From the NCBI GenBank assembly GCA_040380855.1, contig JBEIIG010000003.1:1-64000 (forward strand): a stretch of DNA of 64,000 bases. Direction: 5' to 3'. The DNA is from VFMC01 sp040380855 (GTDB lineage: Bacteria > Actinomycetota > Acidimicrobiia > Acidimicrobiales > Ilumatobacteraceae). The notes beneath the pieces were generated by a model that did not search any database, had not been told where the DNA came from, and saw only the letters and a list, made by a program, of their open reading frames with translations. Below, one piece after another: positions 16,761 through 27,286 of this stretch. The number at the start of each line of letters is the position of its first letter. The stretch's first letter is position 1. The translations under genes were made by a program, and so were the position numbers.

Positions 16761-18028
16761 GAGAGCTCCATGGTCGAGGGAGTTGATGAAGGAGACGGTG
16801 TGGTGGAGTTGTCGGGAAGCGTGTGGCCCATGCGCAACCGCTTGGTCTCGAGATAGCGCTGTGCCTCGGGGTGCACCGGCACGTGCAGCGGTACGCGCTC
16901 GGTGATGGTGAGGCCGTAGCCGTCGAGGCCGCCGTACTTGGCCGGGTTGTTGGTCATCAGCCGGATCGTGGTGAGTCCGAGATCGGCGAGGATCTGCGCG
17001 CCGATTCCGTACTCGCGACTGTCGACCGGCAGGCCGAGGCGCAGGTTCGCGTCGACCGTGTCGGCGCCCGCGTCCTGCAGCTCGTAGGCGTGCAGCTTGT
17101 GCGTGATGCCGATACCGCGTCCTTCGTGGCCGCGCAGGTAGACCAGCACGCCGAAGCCCTCTTCGGCGATCCGGCGCATCGCCTCGTGCAACTGCTCGCC
17201 GCAGTCGCACCGCACGCTCGCGAACACGTCGCCCGTGAGGCACTCGCTGTGTACCCGCACCAACACGTCGTCGTGGCCCGCCACATCACCCATCACGAAC
17301 GCAAGGTGCGTGACACCACCGTCGACACTGCTGTCGAACGAGACGCACCGGAACTCGCCCCACTGCGTGGGCACCCGTGCTGCGGCGGTGCGGGTGACCA
17401 GTTTCTCGTTGCGCCGCCGGTAGCGGATGAGGTCGGCGATCGAGATCAGCAGCAGGCCGTGCTCGTCGGCGAAGGCCCGCAGATCGGGGACGCGGGCCAT
17501 GCCACCTGAATCGAGTACCACTTCGCACAGCACACCTGCGGGTGCCCGCCCGGCCAGGCGCGCCAGGTCGACCGACGCCTCGGTGTGCCCTGCTCGCTTC
17601 AGCGTGCCTCCCGGCCGGGCCCGCAACGGGAAGATGTGGCCTGGCCGATTGAAGGCCCCGGGCCCGACGGTGGGGTCGGCGAGCGCCCGCAGGGTGCGGG
17701 CCCGGTCGGCGGCCGAGATACCCGTCGAGGTGCCCTCGGCCAGGTCGACCGTCACCGTGAACGCCGTGCCCTGCACCTCGGTGTTCCCGCTGGCCGGCAC
17801 CATCAACGGCAGGTGCAACTCGTCGCACCGCTCGCCCGTGATACCGACGCAGATGACACCCGACGTGTGGCGCACGAAGAACGCGATCTGCTCCTCGGTG
17901 GCCAGATCGGCCGCCATGATCAGGTCGCCTTCGTTCTCGCGGTCCTCGTCGTCGGCGACCACGACGATCTCGCCGCGGGCGATCGCTGCGATCGCAGCAT
18001 CGATGGGATCGAACACCGGACGGTTCAT
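16757..18028 (-). CDS. ribBA: Bifunctional DHBP synthase / GTP cyclohydrolase II
   Basis: A 423-residue fusion. Residues 1-205 are 3,4-dihydroxy-2-butanone 4-phosphate synthase (DDEDRENEGDLIMAA, FNRPGHIFPLRARPGG, HTEASVDLARLAG). The remainder is GTP cyclohydrolase II with zinc ligands in CLTGDVFASVRCDCGEQL and the LRGHEGRGIGITHKLHAYEL motif. It supplies both branches of riboflavin synthesis. GGAGG precedes the ATG at 18028, and the gene overlaps ribE by ATGA. The C-terminal tail is Ser/Thr/Pro-rich. It is controlled by the upstream FMN riboswitch. Confidence 0.95.
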   Translation of the reverse strand: MNRPVFDPIDAAIAAIARGEIVVVADDEDRENEGDLIMAADLATEEQIAFFVRHTSGVICVGITGERCDELHLPLMVPASGNTEVQGTAFTVTVDLAEGTSTGISAADRARTLRALADPTVGPGAFNRPGHIFPLRARPGGTLKRAGHTEASVDLARLAGRAPAGVLCEVVLDSGGMARVPDLRAFADEHGLLLISIADLIRYRRRNEKLVTRTAAARVPTQWGEFRCVSFDSSVDGGVTHLAFVMGDVAGHDDVLVRVHSECLTGDVFASVRCDCGEQLHEAMRRIAEEGFGVLVYLRGHEGRGIGITHKLHAYELQDAGADTVDANLRLGLPVDSREYGIGAQILADLGLTTIRLMTNNPAKYGGLDGYGLTITERVPLHVPVHPEAQRYLETKRLRMGHTLPDNSTTPSPSSTPSTMELS

Positions 18029-18657
18029 GCCGACACCTCCGTCGACGAGCGCACGAAGCGCTGGGCCAATTCGGCCGGGCTGTCGGCTGATGCGATGAAG
18101 GGCGCGAGCATCCGCTCGACGTACTTGGCGATCACGTCGACCTCGAGGTTCACCAGGTCGCCCGGCTGCTTCGTGCCGAGCGACGTGACGGCAGCGGTGT
18201 GGGGGATGATCGCAACGGTGAACCCGTCGTCGAGCGGCTTCACCACCGTCAGGCTCACCCCGTCGACGGTGACCGACCCCTTCTCGACCAGATACGGCAA
18301 GAGGTGGCCTGGCACACGCACCCGCAGATCGGGCACCGGGTCGACGATCTCGCCCACGGCATCGACATGGCCCTGGACGAGATGACCGCCGAGACGGTCG
18401 TTCACCCGCACGGCCCGCTCGAGGTTCACGACGTCGCCTGCGCCGGCGCGGGCGAGGCTGGTGCGGCTCACTGTCTCGTCGCTCACATCGGCCTCCCACC
18501 ACCCGTCGCCCTGCGCGACCAGCGTGAGACAGCAGCCGTTCACGGCGATCGAGTCGCCCAGTCGTGCGTCGGCGATCACCTCGCTGGCAGCGATGCGCAG
18601 CACGCCGTTCTCGAACCGTTCGATGCGACCCAACTCTTCGACGATCCCGGTGAACAT
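18025..18657 (-). CDS. ribE: Riboflavin synthase alpha chain
   Basis: A 210-residue riboflavin synthase with two lumazine-binding beta-barrels: MFTGIVEELGRIER opens the first and GHLVQGHVDAVGEI the second. IAVNGCCLTL and VTVDGVSLTV are the paired ligand-binding motifs. It dismutates two lumazines into riboflavin. The ATG at 18657 has only a weak ribosome site and overlaps the stop of an 18-codon leader ORF as TGATG, so translation probably depends on coupling. It is the first enzyme gene downstream of the FMN riboswitch. Confidence 0.95.
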   Translation of the reverse strand: MFTGIVEELGRIERFENGVLRIAASEVIADARLGDSIAVNGCCLTLVAQGDGWWEADVSDETVSRTSLARAGAGDVVNLERAVRVNDRLGGHLVQGHVDAVGEIVDPVPDLRVRVPGHLLPYLVEKGSVTVDGVSLTVVKPLDDGFTVAIIPHTAAVTSLGTKQPGDLVNLEVDVIAKYVERMLAPFIASADSPAELAQRFVRSSTEVSA

Positions 18658-18713
18658 CAGCGGGTGGCCCCGACGTGGTCGATCTGGGTCTGGTCGATCT
18701 GGATGTGAGTCAT
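18657..18713 (-). CDS. 18-codon leader ORF coupled to ribE
   Basis: Encodes MTHIQIDQTQIDHVGATR. The ATG at 18713 has a strong GAGGAG ribosome site at ideal spacing, while ribE has little. Its TGA shares a base with the ribE ATG. The peptide contains a near-repeat (IQIDQ/TQIDH). It is probably a translational relay through which riboswitch control of one ribosome site is passed to ribE. An alternative is that ribE is misread and this is an in-cis leader without function. Confidence 0.55.
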   Translation of the reverse strand: MTHIQIDQTQIDHVGATR

Positions 18714-18816
18714 GGTGACGCTCCTCGATGTAACTCGTGCCGTGCGGGCTCGATCGAGCGCACAGCAACGGCGACCAGACGGGCGCACCCGTTGAGGCGC
18801 GCCCATCGGGCGAGAC

Positions 18817-18943
18817 GTCACCCTGCTCCCATCCGGACTGTTACCGTCGGCTCCGGAGTTCCACCGGATCGGCCTGTCATCGAACGATGACGGGTTCGCG
18901 GGCTGTGACCGCCGGTCGGGACTTGCACCCAACCCCGCAGAGG
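18817..18943 (-). promoter_or_regulatory. FMN riboswitch (RFN element)
   Basis: The minus strand carries the conserved RFN core blocks in order: GGGGTTGGGTGCAAGTCCCG, ACCGGCGGTCACAGCCCGCG, CCGGTGGAACTCCGGAGCCG, ACGGTAACAGTCCGGATGGG, then AGCAGGGTGA. This fixes FMN control of ribE-ribBA-ribH. Between aptamer and leader ORF lie two hairpins (CGCCCGATGGGCG at 18800-18812 and GCTCGATCGAGC at 18748-18759). Neither is followed by a U-run, so control of translation initiation is likelier than termination. Confidence 0.93.
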
Positions 18944-19003
18944 TTCATTCAGTTGTGGCTTCCATGATGCCATGCTCGACCTGCAGCCACACCACCGGCG
19001 TGA

Positions 19004-20068
19004 TCACCGCCCGGCCCGGGGGCCGACCAAGACCTTCCCCGACTCGCTGCCCACCCGCTGTCGACGGGTGCGGCGCCGCCTGCCCGGGGCCACATCGGCG
19101 TCGCCCTGGCGCCGCTTCGATCCGACTCGGGTGGGTGACGACGAACGGCGCAAGACGAACGCCGCGGTGTCGCCGACGCGACGGCGGTTGGCCTCTGCGG
19201 CGACGGCTGCGTAGTGCTTCCGTCGCGCTGCGGGCATCACCTCGTCGGCGAGCGGGCTCGAGTGCGGCACCCCACGTCGGACGAGCTCGCTCGCCCACCA
19301 GCCGTTACCGGTCGCGTCGCACCACCACGACTCGACCTCGAGACCGCAGCGGGCGGCCACGGCGTACATCCCTGCCACGCTCGGAACGGAGAGGTGCCGA
19401 GGCGGGTCGAGTGCCACCCAGTCGGCACCGTAGATCTCCCATGCCTCCATCGCAGCCACCGGCAGGCGCACCAGGATGCGGCCGTCGGCGCCCACCAGTT
19501 CGCTCGCCTTCAGCAGGTCGGCGACCGGGTGGGCCACATGCTCGAGGCTGTGGTGGAACATCACCAGATCGAACGAGCCGTGTGTCTCGTGGATGCTGTT
19601 CTTGTCGACGAATTCGTTGGTGGCGTCGACGTACGGGTCGACACCTCTGCAGTCGTCGAAGCCCATCCGGCGCAGTCGCGCCACGAGTCGCCCGCCTCCA
19701 CCACCGACATCGAGCAGTCGGGCGTCGCTGCGCAGCGGTCGCAGCGCCACCAGCCACCCCGGGATGCCGCCGAGCTGCGCGGCCCAACGCCGTGGCACCA
19801 TCGGGCTCATCGACAACCGGGTGCGCAGGCGTCGTGCGCACAGGGTGAGCCTCGACCGCTTCGGGAGCGGGGCCGTCGTGAACGAGTAGTAGTCGTCGGG
19901 GTAGTACGGGTCGAGATCGAACGGCACGAACGTGAGCGTCATGCTGCGGCACGACGGACATTCGCTGTACTGGAACACCTCGCCGGTGCCGTGCATCTTC
20001 TCGATGACCGGGAAGTCGGCGCCGCTGAGTTCGGCCTCGCACCAGGGACAGGAGTTGACCGTTCTCAC
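19004..20068 (-). CDS. SAM-dependent methyltransferase with N-terminal zinc-ribbon
   Basis: A 354-residue protein. The N-terminus has two CxxC pairs (SCPWCEAEL and ECPSCRSMT) forming a zinc ribbon. A Methyltransf_23-like domain starts around residue 120 (ARLLDVGGGGGRLVARLRRM), with LVMFHHSLEHVAHP as the post-motif. This layout is common in methyltransferases of polysaccharide or secondary-metabolite clusters. The GTG at 20068 overlaps the glycosyltransferase stop (GTGA), so they form an operon. The last 45 residues are Arg-rich and low-complexity, possibly a read-through of a once shorter end. Confidence 0.8.
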   Translation of the reverse strand: MRTVNSCPWCEAELSGADFPVIEKMHGTGEVFQYSECPSCRSMTLTFVPFDLDPYYPDDYYSFTTAPLPKRSRLTLCARRLRTRLSMSPMVPRRWAAQLGGIPGWLVALRPLRSDARLLDVGGGGGRLVARLRRMGFDDCRGVDPYVDATNEFVDKNSIHETHGSFDLVMFHHSLEHVAHPVADLLKASELVGADGRILVRLPVAAMEAWEIYGADWVALDPPRHLSVPSVAGMYAVAARCGLEVESWWCDATGNGWWASELVRRGVPHSSPLADEVMPAARRKHYAAVAAEANRRRVGDTAAFVLRRSSSPTRVGSKRRQGDADVAPGRRRRTRRQRVGSESGKVLVGPRAGR

Positions 20069-20952
20069 AGGTACAGCGTCCGATGCTTCAGCGAGCCACG
20101 CAGCGAGCCCGCCACGCGCGCCGCAGGGGCGATCCACGATCCCTTGCGCGCAGGGTTCGCGCTGAACGCCCGCGGCAGGTGGACCAGGAGCCACACCACC
20201 TGCTTGGAGAACTCGAGCGCGGTTCGGCGCGGCACCCGGTCGGGGAACTGTGCGTGCAGGTGGGCCCACCCCTCGTGCCGGCACACGTACTGCATGAAGT
20301 AACCCATCGGCGTCGGCCGGAGGCGGTACTGGATCGTCGCATCGCCGACATACCCGATTCGCTTGCCGCGATCGTCGGCCCGCCACAGGATCTCGACGTC
20401 GTCGACGAAGTTGTGCGTCTCGTCGAGGCCCCCGACCTCATCCCAGGCGGTCTTCCGCCAGCCGCAGTTGCCGCCCTGACCGCGCAACTGGCTGCGATCC
20501 CACTGCTCGGGTACATCGATGAACGAGGCCGGCCCGCGAAGGGCGAGCGTGGCCTCGCTGTTCAGTCGGTCGAGGGCATACCTGCCCAGCGCGATGTCGA
20601 GGGTCGCGAGTGCACCGACGAGATTGCTCACCCAGGTGGGCTCGGCCACATCATCGTGATCCAGGAACAGCAGGTAGCGCTCGTCACCCGGCACCTGGGC
20701 GCCGCAGTTCCGAGCGACGTTCCCACCAGGGAGCGAAGTGTGCGCCACGACGAGATCGAGCCGATCGGTGAACGAAAGGGCCACCTGCTCGGTGTCGTCG
20801 ACCGAGGCGCTGACCACCACCACCACTCGGAGTGGTGGGGCATCTCGCTGGTCGACCAACGACTGGAGGGTCTCGCCCAGGAACTCACCGGCATTGTGAG
20901 CTGGTATGACAACGCGAACGCTGGTTCCCTCATGATTCGTTCGATCAGGCAC
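20065..20952 (-). CDS. Family 2 (GT-A) glycosyltransferase
   Basis: A 295-residue cytosolic glycosyltransferase. It opens with VRVVIPAHNAGEFLGETLQS; the nucleotide/metal motif is LLFLDHDDVAEPTWV (DxD-like), and the acceptor-side motif is FVDDVEILWRADDRGKRI. GT2 proteins transfer sugars from nucleotide sugars to surface polysaccharides or lipids. The GTG at 20952 follows GAAGG. The frame is open further upstream without domain content, so the start is moderately certain. It is coupled to the downstream methyltransferase, suggesting glycan assembly or modification. Confidence 0.8.
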   Translation of the reverse strand: MPDRTNHEGTSVRVVIPAHNAGEFLGETLQSLVDQRDAPPLRVVVVVSASVDDTEQVALSFTDRLDLVVAHTSLPGGNVARNCGAQVPGDERYLLFLDHDDVAEPTWVSNLVGALATLDIALGRYALDRLNSEATLALRGPASFIDVPEQWDRSQLRGQGGNCGWRKTAWDEVGGLDETHNFVDDVEILWRADDRGKRIGYVGDATIQYRLRPTPMGYFMQYVCRHEGWAHLHAQFPDRVPRRTALEFSKQVVWLLVHLPRAFSANPARKGSWIAPAARVAGSLRGSLKHRTLYL

Positions 20953-21137
20953 GGCCGCTGCCTTCGTCGTCCTGGAGGTGCTGCATGATCCTTCTTCGTT
21001 CCACTGGCATGACCTTGTGCCTCCCTTGACAGTCCGTGGCGGGCGACGGCACGCAAGGGATCGCCATGGCGGAGACAGCAACCGATCGGTCGTGCCGGAG
21101 ACTCTCGATCAGCGTGGCGAGAACCTACTCGCGTCGC

Positions 21138-21884
21138 TCACGGCAGCGTGGCGGCCGACAGCGAGGCGGCGATCACCGGGGCGTCGACCCAGGCCACGAC
21201 GATGTCGAAGCCGGTCGATGCAGTGTGCCTGGCGTAGTCGGCCGTGGTGGCGAAGATGCCACAGCGTCGGCCCGCGCTGGCAGCTGCGGCGCGGATGGCG
21301 TCGAACGCCGCCACCATCGCCGGCTCGGTGCGGTTCTGCCCCACGCCGTGCCCGAGCGACAACCCGAGGTCGCCCGGCCCGATGAACAGGCCGTCGACCC
21401 CGTCGACAGCGGCGATCTCGGCAGCGTGTGCGAGCCCGGCTGCGCTCTCGATCATGGGCAGCACGATCGCCTCGCGGGCTGCTGCAAAGGGGTCGTGCCC
21501 GGCAGGCTGCACGCCGTACACCCCGTAGGAACGCTTGCCCTCGGGCGCATAGCGAACGGCGCTCACGATCTGTTCGGCCTCGTCGGCCGATTCGCACATC
21601 GCCACGATCACCCCGTCGATGCCGGCGTCGAGCGTCCACCCGATCAGATCTGCATCGGGCGAGGCGAGCCGCGCCAGCAGCGTGACCGGCCAACGAGCAG
21701 CGGCAGCGATGGCGTCGAGGATGGCGCGCTGGTGGAACGGGCCGTGCTGCACGTCGAACACGACTGCATCGACGGCACCGGATGCCGCGACGGTGGCGAT
21801 GAGGCGGGGATCGGGCATCGTCACCCAGGCGAGGCGGGCACAGGTGCCCTCGTGCCAGCGGCGACGGACGATGTGAGCAGACAT
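21138..21884 (-). CDS. HpcH/HpaI family aldolase
   Basis: A 248-residue class II aldolase with a TIM barrel. Metal and substrate motifs: DAVVFDVQHGPFHQ (DxQHG), VIVAMCESADEAEQIVSAVR, RSYGVYG, LPMIESAAGLAHAAEIAAV (metal Glu) and DGLFIGPGDLGLSLG (metal Asp). It cleaves or forms 2-keto-3-hydroxy acids with pyruvate as one product. The ATG at 21884 is 12 bp from the Acr3 stop, so it may be cotranscribed with it, though no functional link is apparent. Confidence 0.88.
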   Translation of the reverse strand: MSAHIVRRRWHEGTCARLAWVTMPDPRLIATVAASGAVDAVVFDVQHGPFHQRAILDAIAAAARWPVTLLARLASPDADLIGWTLDAGIDGVIVAMCESADEAEQIVSAVRYAPEGKRSYGVYGVQPAGHDPFAAAREAIVLPMIESAAGLAHAAEIAAVDGVDGLFIGPGDLGLSLGHGVGQNRTEPAMVAAFDAIRAAAASAGRRCGIFATTADYARHTASTGFDIVVAWVDAPVIAASLSAATLP

Positions 21885-21895
21885 GGTGGCCGAGG

Positions 21896-22954
21896 CTAGG
21901 CGCCGCCGGCCTCGGCGGGGTAGTAGCGCTGCCGCGCCCACAGCGCCACGTACACCAGTGCCACCAGCACGGGCACCTCGATGAGCGGACCCACCACACC
22001 CGCCAGCGCCTGACCACTGGCCACGCCGAACACACCGATCGCCACAGCGATGGCGAGCTCGAAGTTGTTGCCCGCAGCGGTGAATGCGATCGAGGCGTTG
22101 CGGTCGTAGGGGACGCCGAGCCGCAACCCGAGGAAGAAGCTGCCGAACCACATGATCGCGAAATAGGCGAGCAACGGCAGCGCGATCCGCGCCACATCCC
22201 ACGGTCGACCGGTGATGGTGTCGCCCTGGAGCGCGAACAGGATGACGATGGTGAACAGCAGGCCGTACAGGGCCACCGGCCCGATACGCGGCAGGAAGCG
22301 GCCCTCGTACCAGGCCGTTCCGCGACGACGCTCGCCGATGAGCCGGGTGAGGAATCCGGCGAGCAGCGGAACACCGAGGAACACCAGCACCGACGTGGCG
22401 ATCTCCCACACCGTCACGTCGATGCCCTCGCTGTCGAGGCCCAACCAGCCGGGCAGCACCTCGAGGTAGAAGTAGCCGAGCAGCGAGTAGGCGACGATCT
22501 GGAACAGCGAGTTCACCGCCACCAACACTGCAGCCAGTTCGGAGTTGCCACAGGCGAGGTCGTTCCAGATGAGCACCATCGCGATGCAGCGGGCCAAGCC
22601 CACGATGATGAGGCCGGTGCGGTACTCGGGCAGGTCGGGCAGCATCAGCCACGCCAGCGCGAACATCACGGCCGGGCCGATCAGCCAGTTCAGCACCAGC
22701 GACATCACCAGCGACCGCGTATCGCCGACCACGGTGCCGATCGAGCGGTAGCGCACCTTGGCGAGCACCGGGTACATCATGGCGAACAGCCCGACGGCGA
22801 TGGGCAGCGACACCGAGCCCACCTTCACCTGGTCGAGGTGGTCGTCGAGGCCGGGTACGAGCCGGCCCAGCGCCAGGCCCAGCACCATGGCGACGCCGAT
22901 CCACAGGGGCAGGAACCGGTCGAGCGTCGACAGCCGCACCGCTGGTTGGTTCAT
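21896..22954 (-). CDS. acr3: Acr3-type arsenite efflux permease
   Basis: A 352-residue, ten-helix permease of the BART superfamily. The Acr3 hallmark segment GLARCIAMVLIWNDLACG contains the essential Cys, and the conserved Glu of NNFELAIAVAIG is present. Acr3 exports arsenite using the proton-motive force. No arsR, arsC or arsM is adjacent, which is unusual for a detoxification operon. It diverges from ftsH with a 125-bp gap. Confidence 0.88.
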   Translation of the reverse strand: MNQPAVRLSTLDRFLPLWIGVAMVLGLALGRLVPGLDDHLDQVKVGSVSLPIAVGLFAMMYPVLAKVRYRSIGTVVGDTRSLVMSLVLNWLIGPAVMFALAWLMLPDLPEYRTGLIIVGLARCIAMVLIWNDLACGNSELAAVLVAVNSLFQIVAYSLLGYFYLEVLPGWLGLDSEGIDVTVWEIATSVLVFLGVPLLAGFLTRLIGERRRGTAWYEGRFLPRIGPVALYGLLFTIVILFALQGDTITGRPWDVARIALPLLAYFAIMWFGSFFLGLRLGVPYDRNASIAFTAAGNNFELAIAVAIGVFGVASGQALAGVVGPLIEVPVLVALVYVALWARQRYYPAEAGGA

Positions 22955-23079
22955 CGTCCGATCACCACCAGCACCGTACTCATCCGGCGCACAACGTTCG
23001 TCTGCGGGCGGTCGATCGGGCGTGCGATGGTGATGCCGGTGCCATTCGGCCCTGTCGGCGGTGGACCGTTCCGACGACC

Positions 23080-24972
<1,893 letters not shown>

Positions 24973-25012
24973 GTGAGTCGACCGGTCGCCACCGCTAGCG
25001 TGGCGAGCCGTC

Positions 25013-25579
25013 ATGCAAGCCTTCCTCGTCAGTACCGGCCTCATCTTCGTCGCCGAACTCGGCGACAAGAGCCAACTGATGGCGATGACCTTCGCGGCCC
25101 GCTACCGGGCCGTCACCATCCTGTTGGCCATCACCGCGGCCACCGCCACCGTGCACCTGATCAGCGTGCTGCTGGGTGCAGCACTCGGGGTGGCCCTACC
25201 CACCGACGTGCTGTCGGTCGTTGCCGGTGTGGCCTTCATCGGCTTCGGCATCTGGACCCTGCGGGGCGACGAGCTCGACGAGGACGACGAGGCGATCGCG
25301 GCGAGGCGCACGAAGTCGGTGTTCTTCACCGTGGCACTGGCGTTCTTCCTGGCCGAACTGGGCGACAAGACGATGCTCGCCACCGTCACCCTGGCCACCG
25401 ATCACGGCATGGTGGGCACCTGGCTGGGTTCGACCGTCGGGATGGTGGCCGCCGACGCGCTGGCGATCGTGGTGGGCCAGCAACTCGGCGCTCGGCTGCC
25501 TGAGCGGACGATCAAGATCGGTGCGGCCATCACGTTCTTCGTGTTCGGCGCGCTGCTCATCGTCGAGGGTCTTCGCTGA
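25013..25579 (+). CDS. TMEM165/GDT1-family cation transporter
   Basis: A 188-residue inner-membrane protein with six predicted helices in two inverted repeats, each carrying the family signature: VAELGDKSQLMAMTFAARY and LAELGDKTMLATVTLATDH. The central loop is acidic (DELDEDDEAIAAR). UPF0016/GDT1 proteins move Mn2+ or Ca2+ in exchange for protons. It lies 40 bp after ftsH and 26 bp before the Old Yellow Enzyme, all on the same strand. Confidence 0.9.
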   Translation: MQAFLVSTGLIFVAELGDKSQLMAMTFAARYRAVTILLAITAATATVHLISVLLGAALGVALPTDVLSVVAGVAFIGFGIWTLRGDELDEDDEAIAARRTKSVFFTVALAFFLAELGDKTMLATVTLATDHGMVGTWLGSTVGMVAADALAIVVGQQLGARLPERTIKIGAAITFFVFGALLIVEGLR

Positions 25580-25605
25580 CCCAGTCGTTCTGCGAGAGTG
25601 ATGCC

Positions 25606-26685
25606 ATGGTCACTCCCTTCGACTCGCTCTCGTTCCGGCACGGCCCTGCCATGGTCAATCGCTTCATGCTGGCGCCGCTCACCAACCAGCAGAGCCACCT
25701 CGACGGCACCCTCAGCGACGACGAGTTCCACTGGCTGACGATGCGTGCCACCGGCGGATTCGGTCTGACGATGACCTGCGCTGCCCACGTGCAGGCCGTG
25801 GGGCAGGGGTTCCGGGGCCAGCTCGGCGTGTTCGGCGACCAGCACCTCGACGGCCTCACCCGCCTCGCGTCGGCGCTGAACGCCACCGGCACCGTGAGCT
25901 ACATGCAGCTGCACCATGCGGGCAACCGCTCGCCCGAAGCGCTCGTCGGCACCCAGCCGGTGTGCCCCAGCGACGACCCGTCGACCGGTGCGCGGGCGCT
26001 CACCACGGCCGAGGTCGAGCAGGTGGTGGCCGACTTCGTGACCGCCGCGCGCCGCGCCGAACGGGCAGGCTTCCACGGTGTCGAGCTGCACGGCGCACAC
26101 GGCTACCTGATCTGTCAGTTCCTGTCGGCCGAGCTGAACCAGCGTTCCGACCGCTACGGCGGCTCGCTCGAGAACCGCAGCCGGGTGCTGTTCGACATCG
26201 TCGACGGCATCCGTACCGAGTGCGGCCCCGACCTCGCCCTCGCGGTGCGCCTGTCGCCCGAGCGGTTCGGCATGCAACTGCCCGAGATCGTCGAGGTGTT
26301 CGGCCGACTCGTCGACGGGGGCAAGGTCGACATGATCGACATGAGCCTGTGGGACGTGAACCGGGTACCCACCCCCGACGGCCCCGACACGCGCAGCCTC
26401 ACCGAGGTGTTCGCCGCAGTGCCGCGAGGCGACGTGCGCCTGGGGGTGGCGGGCAAGATCCACGACCCCGCCGACGTGCAACGCGTGCTCGACCAGGGTG
26501 TCGACATCGCCATCCTCGGTCGGGTGGGCATTCTCCACCACGACTACCCGCACCGTCTGGCAGCCGACCCCGGGTTCGTCCCCCGCCGACCGCCCGCATC
26601 CCGCGAGGTGTTGCTGGGCGAGGGTCTCTCGCCCGCGTTCGTCGACTACATGAACACCAGCTTCAAGGGCTTCGTCGCCGACTGA
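25606..26685 (+). CDS. NADH:flavin oxidoreductase (Old Yellow Enzyme family)
   Basis: A 359-residue FMN-dependent TIM-barrel ene-reductase-like enzyme. MLAPLTNQQSHLDG opens the FMN site, MQLHHAGNRSP and GVELHGAHGYLICQFLS are family motifs, and NQRSDRYGGSLENRSRVLFD is near-canonical. There is no C-terminal iron-sulfur or pyridine-nucleotide domain, so it is a stand-alone OYE. It reduces activated C=C bonds using NAD(P)H; the natural substrate is unknown. Confidence 0.9.
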   Translation: MVTPFDSLSFRHGPAMVNRFMLAPLTNQQSHLDGTLSDDEFHWLTMRATGGFGLTMTCAAHVQAVGQGFRGQLGVFGDQHLDGLTRLASALNATGTVSYMQLHHAGNRSPEALVGTQPVCPSDDPSTGARALTTAEVEQVVADFVTAARRAERAGFHGVELHGAHGYLICQFLSAELNQRSDRYGGSLENRSRVLFDIVDGIRTECGPDLALAVRLSPERFGMQLPEIVEVFGRLVDGGKVDMIDMSLWDVNRVPTPDGPDTRSLTEVFAAVPRGDVRLGVAGKIHDPADVQRVLDQGVDIAILGRVGILHHDYPHRLAADPGFVPRRPPASREVLLGEGLSPAFVDYMNTSFKGFVAD

Positions 26686-26689
26686 GCCC

Positions 26690-26727
26690 GGTTCAACTGC
26701 TGCGGCGGGGTTCAACTGCCGCGGCGG
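26690..26727. repeat. Tandem 19-bp duplication across the Rrf2 stop codon
   Basis: Two adjoining copies of a 19-bp unit (GGTTCAACTGCyGCGGCGG) at 26690-26708 and 26709-26727 differ by one base. The Rrf2 gene stop lies in the second copy. Probably a slippage duplication in the intergenic end. Confidence 0.7.
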
Positions 26728-27191
26728 CGGGGCTCCCACGCATCGGGTACGTCGACGAGGGCCTGTACCTCTGGCGGCAGCCGACCGGCGGCGAGGTCGG
26801 CGACGGTGACCCGCTCGAGCACCGACCGCAGTGCCACGCGCACCGCCACCCACAGCGAGATGAACGGCTCGTGCTCGCCGTACGACGCCAACTCGTCGGG
26901 CCGCAGGCCGCGCACGGTGGCGAGCGGACCGTCGATCACCCGGATGATGTCGGCCACGGTGATGGCATCGGCGGAACGGGCGAGCATCCAGCCGCCCTCG
27001 CTGCCCCGCACACTGCGCACCAGGCCACCGTTGCGCAGGATGCGCAGGATGTCGTCGAGGAAGCCGGGTGGGATGTCCTTTGCCTCGGCCAGCGCCCCGC
27101 TGCTGGTGGGCCGGGCCTCGCCCTCGGCGGCGATCTCGGCCAGGGCGCACATCACCCGGATGCCGTAGTCGACCTTGTGTGACAGGCGCAC
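26712..27191 (-). CDS. Rrf2-family transcriptional regulator
   Basis: A 159-residue Rrf2 regulator. The winged HTH spans residues about 1-75 (MRLSHKVDYGIRVMCALAEI, IPPGFLDDILRILRNGGLVR, SVRGSEGGWMLARSADAITV). The three-Cys iron-sulfur cluster loop of IscR/NsrR is absent, placing it nearer to CymR-like regulators of sulfur metabolism. It lies next to cysNDH. A TAATTCCGA element is shared between its upstream region and the cysH promoter, supporting control of sulfate assimilation. The cognate signal is unknown. Confidence 0.85.
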   Translation of the reverse strand: MRLSHKVDYGIRVMCALAEIAAEGEARPTSSGALAEAKDIPPGFLDDILRILRNGGLVRSVRGSEGGWMLARSADAITVADIIRVIDGPLATVRGLRPDELASYGEHEPFISLWVAVRVALRSVLERVTVADLAAGRLPPEVQALVDVPDAWEPRRRGS

Positions 27192-27231
27192 GGCGTGAAC
27201 CTACTGCGCAGGCCCGGGTTGCGATCGGTCC

Positions 27232-27256
27232 TAATTCCGACTACTTTGATCGGCAA
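27232..27256. promoter_or_regulatory. Candidate Rrf2 operator upstream of the Rrf2 gene
   Basis: TAATTCCGACTACTTTGATCGG begins here. It contains the inverted arms CCGA/TCGG spaced by 9 bp and shares TAATTCCGA with the cysH promoter at 30443. It lies between the divergent Rrf2 gene and the small ORF at 27287. Confidence 0.4.
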
Positions 27257-27286
27257 TACGGGAACTCGCTCGACCAGGACCACACG

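Noticed and set aside
18748..18759. GCTCGATCGAGC palindrome in the rib leader as a repressor operator
   Set aside because: It lies inside the riboswitch expression platform and is better explained as an RNA hairpin.
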